12,269 bases of DNA from a bacterium (GTDB lineage Bacteria; Bacteroidota; Ignavibacteria; Kapaibacteriales; UBA961): positions 1 to 12,269 of the forward strand of contig JALHLL010000095.1 in NCBI GenBank assembly GCA_022844575.1, written 5' to 3'. Shown here in pieces: positions 1 to 7,221 of this stretch (position 1 is the stretch's first letter; each line of letters begins with the position of its first letter). Made by a program: the position numbers and the translations under genes. Below the pieces are notes generated by a model. The model made no database searches. It had not been told where the DNA came from and saw only the letters and a program-made list of their open reading frames with translations.

Positions 1-2930
1 ACTTTTACTTCATCACGCGAAAGTTTGTGTAATGAATCGGAAAGCGCCTCAACAGAACCACCCACATCACCTTTAATGATAAGTTTAAGTTCTTTTGTTC
101 CGCCTTGTTTAATCTGAGCGGAAATATCATCAAGAGTAGTGTGACGTACTTGTTTAAATTGTTGTTCACGAGCCAATAATTGTCTGCGTGTTGCAATTTC
201 TTTCGCATCGGATTCCTCTTCCATTGCAACAAAAATATCACCTGCCGAAGGCAATCCGTCAAAACCTGAAAGCTGTACGGGAATAGATGGTCCGGCTGAT
301 TGTACACGATTTCCACGCTCATCGAACATAGCGCGTACACGTCCGGAATGAATACCCACTACGAACGGGTCGCCAACATTAAGAGTACCTTTTTGTACAA
401 GTACCGTAGCAAGAATACCTTTTCCTTTATCCAAATGTGCTTCAATAACAGTTCCTCGAGCATGACGCTCCGGATTTGCTTTCAATTCGAGTATTTCCGC
501 TTCAAGAAGAATCTTCTCGAGAAGTATATCGACATTTAAACCCTGTTTCGCGGAAACATGAACGCATTGATATTTACCACCCCAATCTTCAACCAAAACA
601 CCATGGTCAGCCAACTGTTGTTTTATTCTATCGGGATTTGCTTCCGCGCGATCAATTTTATTGAGGGCAACAACAATAGGAACATTTGCAGCGTTTGCAT
701 GGCTAATTGCTTCTATTGTTTGAGGCATCACCTGATCATCGGCAGCAACGACAAGTACAACTATATCCGTAACCTGCGCACCGCGTGCCCGCATGGCAGT
801 GAATGCTTCGTGACCCGGTGTGTCAAGGAATCCGATTTCCTTACCGTTTGACAAGGTTACGTGGTATGCACCAATATGCTGGGTAATTCCACCAGCTTCA
901 CCGGCTACCACATTTGCCTTACGTATATAATCGAGTAATGATGTTTTACCGTGATCCACATGTCCCATAATCGTAACAATGGGCGGACGTGGTACTAATG
1001 ACTCTTCAAGATCTTCATCATCATCAATATTTTGTATATGTTGATCATCAATAAATTCTACGGTAAATCCATAATCATCGGCAATAAGTGTTATAGTGTC
1101 TTTATCCAATCGCTGATTGATGGTTACCATAAGACCGAGTTTCATACATTTCATGATAACTTCGGAGGTACTCACACGCATTAAATTGGCAAGGTCACTT
1201 GTGGATACGAACTCCGTAAGACGTAGTATCATACCTTCCATATCAAGTTCTTCCTGTCGACGCTGTTCTTTTTCTTCGCGTTCCATTTTGCGTTTCTGAC
1301 GCATTTTGCTACGCTGAGAAATACTGGATGATTCATCCATTCCTTGTCGTGTTTCGCGGATTGCTCTTGCTACTTCTTCTTCAGTTATTACCTCACGTAG
1401 TGATTTTTTACCTTTAGTTTTTCTTTTTTTGTCATCCTGTTGTTTTGTACTAACGGCACCAATTTTCGAAGCAATAGATTCTACACCAACACCGCGTTTT
1501 CCAAGTTTATGCTTCGATTTTGCAAGCTCTAAAGCAATATCGGCTTGGCTTTTTACTACTTTTGGTTTATCATCAGTAGGACGAGGCGTTCTTGGGTCGG
1601 TAGTGCCCGCTTGTCTTTGCGTGTCAATGGTAGGACCTCTTTGGGGTCTATCATTATTACGCACATTTCCTCTGTCCGGACGAGGTCTATTATCATTTCT
1701 ACGGTCGTTCTGATTTGGTCTGTCATTAGGTCTATCGTTTCTTCTATCATTAGGCCTATCATTTGGTCTGTCATTAGGTCTATCGTTTGGTCTGTCATTA
1801 GGTCTATCGTTTGGTCTGTCATTAGGCCTATCATTTGGTCTGTCGGGTCTATTGCCGTCTCCGCGTCTTTCAGTATTTGGTCTCGTATCTCTTCTGTCAT
1901 CGCGACGTTCACCTCGGCGTTCGCCTCCTCCGGGTCTGTTATTATCACGGTCGCGACGATTTTTGTTTTGTCCACCCTGTTGCTGATTGCCGCCTTTATT
2001 AAGTTCGATTTTTCCGAGTACGGTAAGCCCGCGTAATTGACTTGTATTACCGGCTTCATATTCAACAGGTGTAAAACGTTTCTTTTTCTTTTTGTTTCCG
2101 TCATTTTCGCCGTCAGCAGATTCTTCTGAAGCAGCTTGCACTTCGGTAGTTATCGGAATGGCAATTTCTCTGTCAACTTTATTGTTGTCAACTTTAGCTG
2201 ATGATTTGTCGGCATTTTCTTGCGGTAACTGTTCTGTTATCGGAGTTTCGATGACAGCAATTTCTTTTATTTCAACGATCGGTTCTTCTTGTTTTGTAAT
2301 TTTGATTGGTTCTTCTTTTTGCTGAATAATTATCTCTTCCTTTTTCTCTTCGACCCTTATTTCCTCAACATGTTCGGAAGTAGCCTTCTTTTCAGTTATT
2401 TGTGTCTCTTCCATTTGGGGTTCTACCGAAGGGGAAGGGATCTCGGAAACAATTTCAACACTATGATGATGTATAGCCACTTCTTCTTGCGGTTTTGATA
2501 TCTTTTCTTCATGGTGCTTTTCTTCTATCGCGATCGGCTCTACTTCATTTTTTTGTACTTCAATCGGCGCAATAACACTATCCGCAACACGTGTAAACGA
2601 AACACCCTCGTTTTCGGACTCAGGTTCTTCATGTTTTGAGACTACTGCTTCACTTTTGGGTGCAGGAGTAGGAATATCGTGAGGTTCTACGTTTACGATA
2701 TCGTGATGTTTATGATGGTCTATTTTGTGTCGCTCAAGCTTTTCCCTTTGTTTTTCGACGGCTTTTACCTCCTTCGAAAACTTATCCATAACGATATAAA
2801 CCATGTCTTCCGTGAGTGCCGTCGTCGGTTTGTTTTCTATTGCAAAACCTTTCGATTGCAAAAACTCCACGATGGTATCTTTACCGATATTGATTTGTGA
2901 AGCGAGTTTAAATAGTTTCGTTCCTTGCAT
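1..2930 (-). CDS. infB: Translation initiation factor IF-2, 3' end cut by the window edge
   Basis: This GTPase brings initiator tRNA to the 30S subunit and drives subunit joining in the cytoplasm. The reading frame is open from the ATG at 2930 to the left edge (976 codons, no stop). Residues 1-55 form an IF2_N helical domain (MQGTKLFKLASQ...). Residues about 60-290 are rich in Glu, Lys, Pro and Ile. Residues about 310-425 are Arg/Asn/Asp/Pro-rich with an NDRP repeat. A second IF2_N domain lies near 563-630. The GTPase has G1 GHVDHGKT (656-663), G3 DTPGH (703-707), G4 NKID (757-760) and G5 SAK (793-795), followed by domain II and the start of domain III. The G domain starts far later than in E. 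coli IF2 (about residue 398), so the extension is unusually long. Perhaps 170 C-terminal residues are missing. There is no clear Shine-Dalgarno before the ATG. It is the third gene of the operon, 117 bp after nusA. Confidence 0.97.
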   Translation of the reverse strand, partial: MQGTKLFKLASQINIGKDTIVEFLQSKGFAIENKPTTALTEDMVYIVMDKFSKEVKAVEKQREKLERHKIDHHKHHDIVNVEPHDIPTPAPKSEAVVSKHEEPESENEGVSFTRVADSVIAPIEVQKNEVEPIAIEEKHHEEKISKPQEEVAIHHHSVEIVSEIPSPSVEPQMEETQITEKKATSEHVEEIRVEEKKEEIIIQQKEEPIKITKQEEPIVEIKEIAVIETPITEQLPQENADKSSAKVDNNKVDREIAIPITTEVQAASEESADGENDGNKKKKKRFTPVEYEAGNTSQLRGLTVLGKIELNKGGNQQQGGQNKNRRDRDNNRPGGGERRGERRDDRRDTRPNTERRGDGNRPDRPNDRPNDRPNDRPNDRPNDRPNDRPNDRPNDRRNDRPNDRPNQNDRRNDNRPRPDRGNVRNNDRPQRGPTIDTQRQAGTTDPRTPRPTDDKPKVVKSQADIALELAKSKHKLGKRGVGVESIASKIGAVSTKQQDDKKRKTKGKKSLREVITEEEVARAIRETRQGMDESSSISQRSKMRQKRKMEREEKEQRRQEELDMEGMILRLTEFVSTSDLANLMRVSTSEVIMKCMKLGLMVTINQRLDKDTITLIADDYGFTVEFIDDQHIQNIDDDEDLEESLVPRPPIVTIMGHVDHGKTSLLDYIRKANVVAGEAGGITQHIGAYHVTLSNGKEIGFLDTPGHEAFTAMRARGAQVTDIVVLVVAADDQVMPQTIEAISHANAANVPIVVALNKIDRAEANPDRIKQQLADHGVLVEDWGGKYQCVHVSAKQGLNVDILLEKILLEAEILELKANPERHARGTVIEAHLDKGKGILATVLVQKGTLNVGDPFVVGIHSGRVRAMFDERGNRVQSAGPSIPVQLSGFDGLPSAGDIFVAMEEESDAKEIATRRQLLAREQQFKQVRHTTLDDISAQIKQGGTKELKLIIKGDVGGSVEALSDSLHKLSRDEVK
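1715..1846 (-). repeat. 12-bp tandem repeat inside infB encoding Asn-Asp-Arg-Pro
   Basis: Eleven contiguous 12-bp units fill this interval without spacers. Two main versions alternate on the plus strand, ttggtctgtcat and taggtctatcgt, so much of the array also reads as a 24-bp unit. A few units carry synonymous or single changes (taggcctatcat, ttcttctatcat). Read on the minus strand in the infB frame, each unit gives N-D-R-P, with one N-D-R-R and one P-D-R-P variant, at IF-2 residues about 362-405. The repeat length is a multiple of three, so copy changes keep the frame. The segment is predicted to be disordered and is balanced between Asp and Arg. Confidence 0.93.
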
Positions 2931-2966
2931 TGCAGATTAGTACTACTGATAAAAAAATAATTTGTT

Positions 2967-2985
2967 GATGCTTTTTATGAGCATC
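2967..2985 (-). other. Small stem-loop in the infB leader
   Basis: GATGCT (2967-2972) and AGCATC (2980-2985) form a 6-bp perfect inverted repeat around a 7-nt loop, about 37 bp upstream of the infB start codon. Read on the minus strand it is followed at some distance by an A/T-rich stretch that includes seven T (2951-2957 region), but the T run is too far from the stem for a standard intrinsic terminator. Function is unknown; it could shape the infB leader together with the larger stem-loop at 3003-3035. Confidence 0.4.
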
Positions 2986-3002
2986 TTAAAACAGTACTGA
3001 TT

Positions 3003-3035
3003 TTTTGTAGGCGGTAATTATAACCGCCTACAAAA
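3003..3035. promoter_or_regulatory. Strong 13-bp stem-loop between nusA and infB
   Basis: TTTTGTAGGCGGT (3003-3015) pairs perfectly with ACCGCCTACAAAA (3023-3035) around the 7-nt loop AATTATA. It starts 12 bp after the nusA stop and ends 72 bp before the infB start. On either strand the stem is preceded by T and followed by A, so there is no U tract after it and it does not look like an intrinsic terminator. More likely roles are a processing site (for example an RNase III-type target), an mRNA stabiliser for nusA, or a control element for infB. The structure is certain as sequence; the role is inference. Confidence 0.7.
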
Positions 3036-3047
3036 GTATAGATTGAT

Positions 3048-4502
3048 TTACTCGGAATCCGTTTCCTTAATTTCTGAATTTTCGGTTGTTCCGGCTGATT
3101 CATTTTGATTTTCTGCTTTGTTCACTTCGACATTTTCATCATTATCTTCAATGTCTTCGTCATCTTCCTCCGAATTGTCTTCTTCATCGTCAAGCCCCCA
3201 GCGCAAAATGTCTTCGCGAATATCCTGATCTTCTTTCTCGTCAAACTCCTGAAGAATGATTGATCTTATTTCGAGTAATAGTTCCTTCGACATTCCTTCA
3301 AGTGAGAGTAAATCATCAATATGAGCTTGCAAGAATTCACGTGCCGTATCAATCTCTAACTCAATAAGCTGCATATACATTTCCGAACCTATTTCGTCCT
3401 TGAACTCAATAAGTTCAATATCTTCGCTTCCTTCTTTTATCAAAGAAATTGAAAAACCGGTCAGTTTGGAAGCTAAACGCACATTCTGGCCATTTTTACC
3501 GATTGCCAATGACACTTGGTCATCGGGAACAATGACTGTAGCATTTCGGGTTTCGAGATTGATGGTGATTTCACGTACACGAGCAGGGGACAATGCCCTT
3601 GCAATAAACATACGCGGATCATTCGTGTACTCGATAACGTCAATACTTTCATTATTAAGTTCGCGTACAATAGAGTGAATACGAATACCTTTCATACCCA
3701 CACAGGCACCAACCGGATCAACACGGTCATCGTATGAAATAACGGCGACTTTTGCTCTTTCACCGGGTTCGCGCGCGATTGCCTTAATTTCAATAATACC
3801 GTCATATACTTCCGGTATCTCGATTTCAAATAATCGAGCCATAAATTCATCTGCCGAGCGTGATAGTATAATATCAGGAATACCACTTCCGGTTAGGCGA
3901 CGTACTTCCTTAACTATGCAACGTATAGTCGAATTTTTCTTATACCGTTCATTATGAATTTGCTCTTCTCGCGGCAAACGCATTTCGGTTTTATTGTGCA
4001 TCACTAATAAACCGCTGGGTCTTACCTGATAAACTTCACCGACAATAATCTCACCTGCTTTTGAGGCGTATTCATTGAAGATATTGTCTTTTTCAATATC
4101 TCTCGCGCGTTGACCTAAGTTCTGAGCAGCTAATGCAACCAATCGTCTTCCGAAACTGTCTGCTATATTATCTAAGGTGATTTCTTCAATATATTCGTCG
4201 CCAACTACAAAGTCATCGCCGGTAGTTTCACGCAGTTCTTGTCTTGATATTTCAAGTGCAGGATTTTCTACTTCTTCCACAATTGCACGTGTCAGATAAA
4301 TCTCAATATCCCCTTTTTCCATGTTCACAATAATATCCGCTTCCGCATCCTGACCATACTTTTTCTTAACCATCAATGCAAGAGTTTCTTCAAGAATACC
4401 TTGCAAAAGGTCACGGTCAATGTTCCGTTCGCGTGCCATTTCAGCGAATGCTTCGATAATGAGTTTTTTGTCAAATTTCGGCTTCTGTTTACGACGTGCC
4501 AT
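3048..4502 (-). CDS. nusA: Transcription termination/antitermination factor NusA
   Basis: NusA binds RNA polymerase and nascent RNA and modulates pausing, termination and antitermination. The 484-residue protein shows the family order. The N-terminal polymerase-binding domain spans about 1-130. An S1 domain (about 150-215) starts GEIIVGEVYQVRPSG. KH1 has its GMKG loop at 269-272, preceded by the typical DPVGACVG, and KH2 has GKNG at 335-338. After about 375 there is a short helical region (LLSLEGMSKELLLEI) that may be a helix-hairpin-helix remnant, but not the two full acidic repeats of E. coli NusA. The last 47 residues or so (438-484) are a low-complexity acidic tail of Glu, Asp and Asn. 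The ATG at 4502 lies 32 bp after the rimP stop, so the two are cotranscribed. NusA classically regulates its own operon, which fits the leader hairpin at 5029-5055. Confidence 0.98.
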   Translation of the reverse strand: MARRKQKPKFDKKLIIEAFAEMARERNIDRDLLQGILEETLALMVKKKYGQDAEADIIVNMEKGDIEIYLTRAIVEEVENPALEISRQELRETTGDDFVVGDEYIEEITLDNIADSFGRRLVALAAQNLGQRARDIEKDNIFNEYASKAGEIIVGEVYQVRPSGLLVMHNKTEMRLPREEQIHNERYKKNSTIRCIVKEVRRLTGSGIPDIILSRSADEFMARLFEIEIPEVYDGIIEIKAIAREPGERAKVAVISYDDRVDPVGACVGMKGIRIHSIVRELNNESIDVIEYTNDPRMFIARALSPARVREITINLETRNATVIVPDDQVSLAIGKNGQNVRLASKLTGFSISLIKEGSEDIELIEFKDEIGSEMYMQLIELEIDTAREFLQAHIDDLLSLEGMSKELLLEIRSIILQEFDEKEDQDIREDILRWGLDDEEDNSEEDDEDIEDNDENVEVNKAENQNESAGTTENSEIKETDSE

Positions 4503-4534
4503 GATGCATTGAAATTAATAAATGATTGAGAAAT

Positions 4535-5017
4535 TTATTTCCATCGTAGTTGAACAATAGAGTGTTTAATATCATCGAATTGTATGAAGACCAAGGGTAT
4601 AAAATTTTCCGCTTGTTTTTTACTTTTCGGCTTTTTACGTTCTAAAGAAATCCCGTTGGTATCAATAGATTGTAGAATGCCTTCAGTCGTGCCGCCGGCA
4701 TTTAAGAAAACTTTTAGCTCCCTTCCCGTATGTTTTTTGTATTGCCACATAGATATAAGAGGCCGATCGACACCCGGCGAGGATACTTCCACACCGGACA
4801 ATGAATGCAAAAAAGAATCGGTTTCGATATGTTCATCAAGCGAACGACTGATTGCTTTACACAGATCGTGCGTAACACCTACTTCTGTATCTATTACAAT
4901 TTCCAGAAAACTTTTTGCTTTGCTCCCTTTCACAATCAGGTCTATCAAATGCGCACCGGCTTCGACGCATATTCGATTGATTATTATTTGTGTGGCTTCA
5001 GGAATTTGTACTTTCAT
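4535..5017 (-). CDS. rimP: Ribosome maturation factor RimP
   Basis: RimP binds the 30S subunit and assists its maturation. The protein is 160 residues from the ATG at 5017; a TTG one codon upstream (5020) is a less likely start. It has the normal family length. The N-terminal alpha/beta domain covers about 1-85, with the family pattern of a C(K/R)xISRxLD helix (CKAISRSLDEH) and then the most conserved motif VEVSSPGVDRPL. The C-terminal SH3-like domain (about 86-160) contains the TEGIL strand and ends with DIKHSIVQLRWK. The middle of this domain is Lys-rich (ERKKPKSKKQ). It is the first gene of the rimP-nusA-infB operon. No good Shine-Dalgarno precedes the ATG; the preceding 13 bases lead back to the T tract of a terminator-like hairpin. 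Confidence 0.95.
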   Translation of the reverse strand: MKVQIPEATQIIINRICVEAGAHLIDLIVKGSKAKSFLEIVIDTEVGVTHDLCKAISRSLDEHIETDSFLHSLSGVEVSSPGVDRPLISMWQYKKHTGRELKVFLNAGGTTEGILQSIDTNGISLERKKPKSKKQAENFIPLVFIQFDDIKHSIVQLRWK

Positions 5018-5028
5018 CAAGTATAGTA

Positions 5029-5055
5029 ATAAAAAATGGGCTTTGTCAGCCCATT
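5029..5055 (-). terminator. Terminator-like hairpin in the rimP operon leader (possible attenuator)
   Basis: On the minus strand AATGGGCT and AGCCCATT (plus-strand arms 5048-5055 and 5035-5042) form a perfect 8-bp stem with a 5-nt loop. A run of six T begins within the last stem bases and ends at 5031. The rimP ATG is 13 bases downstream. This is the shape of an intrinsic terminator placed in the leader of the operon that encodes NusA. NusA-dependent autoregulation by terminators ahead of rimP is established in E. coli, so attenuation is a reasonable inference. The alternative is that it simply ends transcripts from the decayed kinase gene upstream. Confidence 0.65.
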
Positions 5056-5799
5056 CGTTGTTTACCTAATAATATTAACATAAACAAAATTACGAAAATT
5101 TTGCCGAATAGATTATATAAAGTGATGATAATATCGTAATAGTTGCTGTGTGTAAAATGAGAATACTGCAAATCATTACTGCATATGTCAATGAATGTGT
5201 AGTGTAAATATTTTAACTTACAAATAATTAGCTTGTTTGATTTTGTAAAAACTCAGATATGTTTTTATCTATAAACAGACCTGGGCGGCGCAACAAAAAA
5301 TGTAGAACTTTTTCCTTCTTCAGACTGACACCCAACGTATCCACCCAACATTTTTGCCAACCATTTGGTAATTGCGAAACTGAGTCGCAAGGTGCTCAAG
5401 CTCTCTTGTGTTTTGTTTAAATGTTTGTTGAAATTTATTAAATATTGATGTTCAGGATTTTGCAAATGATGTTACTGTGCGGATTGTAGGTTAACCCTCT
5501 GAACTAACTTCTGTATAGTTACAGTTGTTACATTTTTCCAAACCCTGAATAGCATTTTTATTATTTTCTTTGGAAAGTTTTTATGTCCATAACATTATTG
5601 CCTAAGGTATAATCATCGATTCGTCTCGTTTACGAAGCTAACGGTTTCATCCTTCGAATTTTTCTTCGTTTTAGAGCATTGTGCGGTATAAAAGTCGTTC
5701 AGGATGATAAACATTGTTAATCGTCGCGGGTTAAAAGCCATTACTTATCAAATGATTCATAACTTTGCGTGAGTTTTTAGAACACAAATCAATGATGAT
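5056..5799. other. Long intergenic region without an intact gene
   Basis: About 740 bp of AT-rich DNA separates the divergent rimP and fabL-like genes and must contain both promoters. I see no tRNA, no intact coding frame of convincing composition and no long repeats. A 7-bp inverted repeat, CAAAATT (5085-5091) and AATTTTG (5097-5103), lies about 70 bp upstream of rimP. The central part (5265-5560) carries a decayed histidine-kinase fragment described separately. TAACTTTG at 5760-5767 matches the Bacteroidota -7 consensus TAnnTTTG and lies 33 bp upstream of the fabL-like start, but I find no TTTG box at the expected distance, so the promoter is only tentative. Confidence 0.6.
5265..5560 (-). 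pseudogene. Decayed histidine kinase HATPase domain (remnant)
   Basis: The minus-strand frame ending at 5265 contains LSFAITKWLAKMLGG, then SEEGKSSTFF. This matches the G2-box end of sensor kinase ATPase domains, typically GLGLAITKRLVELMGG followed by SExGKGSTF; here the glycines of GLGL are lost. Immediately upstream, one frame over (5445 to about 5397), IFNKFQQTFKQNTRELE resembles the F-box segment IFEPFxQ...TRxxxGTG. Farther upstream in that same second frame, KNAIQ near 5559-5545 recalls the N box NAIKF, with in-frame stops TAA and TGA between it and the F box. The order N, F, G2 and the approximate spacing fit one kinase domain broken by at least one frameshift and two stops. The G2 part is fairly convincing; the N-box part is weak. 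No kinase core, sensor or receiver is recognisable around it. Confidence 0.5.
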
Positions 5800-6609
5800 A
5801 TGAAGCGATATGCTCTCATTTTGGGTGCCTCGAGTGGTTTCGGACGTGCATCCGCTATAGAATTGGCAAAAGAAGGTTTTGGTATTTACGGGGTGCATTT
5901 GGATAGAAGTTCCACCATGCCGTTAGTAGGAGAATTGATAAATGAGTTAACAGAACTGGGTGCTGAACCCGTATTCTACAATGTGAATGCAGCTGATGCA
6001 GACAGACGATCTGAAATCATTGCGGATATCGTAGCAAGAAATAATGGGCAAGCATGTATTGGTGTTCTGTTGCATTCTTTAGCTTTCGGCTCTTTACAAC
6101 AGTTGGTTCCGGTGAATGAGGGGGATAAGCCCGTTACCCAGAAGCAATTGGAAATGACGCTTGATGTAATGGCTAATAGCTTAGTGTATTGGACTCAAGA
6201 TTTACTGAAAGCTTCGCTCTTTTGTGAAAATTCTCGCATCTTCGGATTGACAAGTGCAGGTAGTCGCCGTGTATTGCCAATGTATGGTGCCGTTTCGGCT
6301 GCAAAAACTGCTATGGAATCGTATTGCAGACAACTTGCTATGGAATTAGCTCCATTAAAAATAACGGCAAATGCTATATGTGCGGGGGTTACTGCTACAC
6401 CTGCTTTAAGCAAAATACCCGGTAATGATATAATTATAGCCAATGCGATGATGCGTAATCCGAATCACCGACTTACAACACCTGAAGATGTAGCTAAGTT
6501 TATTCGACTTTTGAGTAAACCCGAATCATCGTGGGTTAATGGCGATGTTATAAGAGTCGATGGCGGGGAAGATGCTATTGATTTGACATGGTGGAAACCA
6601 AATTCTTAA
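5800..6609 (+). CDS. Enoyl-ACP reductase-like short-chain dehydrogenase (FabL/FabI type)
   Basis: This is a probable NAD(P)H-dependent trans-2-enoyl-ACP reductase of fatty acid synthesis. The 269-residue protein has the SDR nucleotide-binding motif GASSGFG (9-15) after the first strand. It has the FabI-like HSLAFGS segment (92-98). The catalytic pair is Tyr162 and Lys169, spaced YX6K as in FabI and FabL, not YX3K as in classical SDRs. The second tyrosine of FabI, ten residues before the catalytic one, is Ser152 here, as I recall for Bacillus FabL. Residues 195-203 form the substrate-loop region, and the C terminus has the usual VNGDVIRVDGG strand (246-256). The protein lacks a signal peptide. 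It is followed 4 bp later by a TPR gene and probably shares its transcript. The FabL label rests on motifs only; a non-fatty-acid SDR with the same spacing is the alternative. Confidence 0.8.
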   Translation: MKRYALILGASSGFGRASAIELAKEGFGIYGVHLDRSSTMPLVGELINELTELGAEPVFYNVNAADADRRSEIIADIVARNNGQACIGVLLHSLAFGSLQQLVPVNEGDKPVTQKQLEMTLDVMANSLVYWTQDLLKASLFCENSRIFGLTSAGSRRVLPMYGAVSAAKTAMESYCRQLAMELAPLKITANAICAGVTATPALSKIPGNDIIIANAMMRNPNHRLTTPEDVAKFIRLLSKPESSWVNGDVIRVDGGEDAIDLTWWKPNS

Positions 6610-6613
6610 TGTA

Positions 6614-7219
6614 ATGAAATCCGTGTTCATGATGGTTCGATTTCTGATATTTTCGGTATTCCTAATTTTCATTACTGAAACAAGTAATGCCCAAAGACCT
6701 ATTCGGGGGACTGTATTCTATGAAAATGAAAAGAAGAATACGAATACGGAAAAAGGTTCAGGCGAATCGAGTACGAAGTTAAAACGTTTTGCGGATACGG
6801 TGACAATAGCCGAAAAGGGTGAAAAAACTCATAAGACACCTACACGGAAAATTGAAATGGAAGTGGATGAGGCAATGCGTCTTTTTGATAATCAGGAATA
6901 TGTTCTTGCTCATGAGAAGTTCACGCAATTGTCAGGAACTATCACAACTGGCGATCCGCTTTTGATGGACGTTCTTTTTATGGCTGCGGAATGCGATGCA
7001 GTTCTTGGAAATTACAATGAAGCGGAAAAACAACTTGTAAAGTTGACAACACGCGGTGATATAACAAATATTGTATTGGAAAAAGCTCTTGTTCGATTAG
7101 GGCATGTTTTCTGTGTCCAGAAAAAAACTAGCGAAGCTGAGCAGGCGTTTAAAAGATTACGTACACAATTTCCTGAAACAAAGTACGGTAAGTTAGCTGA
7201 CTGCTCAGCTATAAAGTAA
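6614..7219 (+). CDS. Exported TPR-repeat protein
   Basis: The function is not identified. The 201-residue protein begins with a signal peptide: a basic start, a hydrophobic core at about 9-20 (FLIFSVFLIFI) and a likely cleavage after SNA at residue 26, so it should be periplasmic. Residues 27-80 are polar, Lys/Thr/Glu-rich and probably disordered. Residues 84-195 are helical with TPR-like units: EAMRLFDNQEYVLAHEKF, then the pair around LFMAAECDAVLGNYNEAEKQL, then LGHVFCVQKKTSEAEQAF followed by PETKYGKLA. The last unit resembles the CpoB/YbgF and BamD style of periplasmic TPRs. No lipobox is seen, since the residue after SNA is Gln. It starts 4 bp after the reductase gene and stops 2 bp before the convergent dedA gene, with no terminator hairpin between them. 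Confidence 0.75.
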   Translation: MKSVFMMVRFLIFSVFLIFITETSNAQRPIRGTVFYENEKKNTNTEKGSGESSTKLKRFADTVTIAEKGEKTHKTPTRKIEMEVDEAMRLFDNQEYVLAHEKFTQLSGTITTGDPLLMDVLFMAAECDAVLGNYNEAEKQLVKLTTRGDITNIVLEKALVRLGHVFCVQKKTSEAEQAFKRLRTQFPETKYGKLADCSAIK

Positions 7220-7221
7220 CC

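Noticed and set aside
1715..1846. Possible CRISPR array
   Set aside because: The 12-bp units are contiguous, have no spacers and are in frame within a protein-coding gene.
1556..2104. Minus-strand 182-residue open frame rich in DLMTDQ repeats, and a plus-strand 163-residue frame over the same DNA
   Set aside because: Both are shadows of the infB NDRP repeat; the repeat length is a multiple of three, which keeps all frames open. The infB frame continues through it with intact IF-2 domains on either side.
3003..3035. Intrinsic terminator ending the nusA transcript
   Set aside because: The stem is followed by A, not T, in the direction of transcription on either strand, and infB must be transcribed through it or from a promoter just downstream.
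4584..5069. Plus-strand 161-residue open frame opposite rimP
   Set aside because: RimP on the minus strand has the conserved SSPGVDRPL motif and operon context; the antisense frame has no recognisable features.
5760..5767. Bacteroidota-type promoter (TAACTTTG) for the fabL-like gene
   Set aside because: The -7 box matches TAnnTTTG, but there is no TTTG at the expected distance upstream, so it is not listed as a separate feature.
5056..5799. tRNA or other structured RNA gene in the gap upstream of rimP, as in operons led by a tRNA-Met gene
   Set aside because: I find no acceptor stem pair, T-loop (GTTCGANTC-like) or CCA context in this interval.
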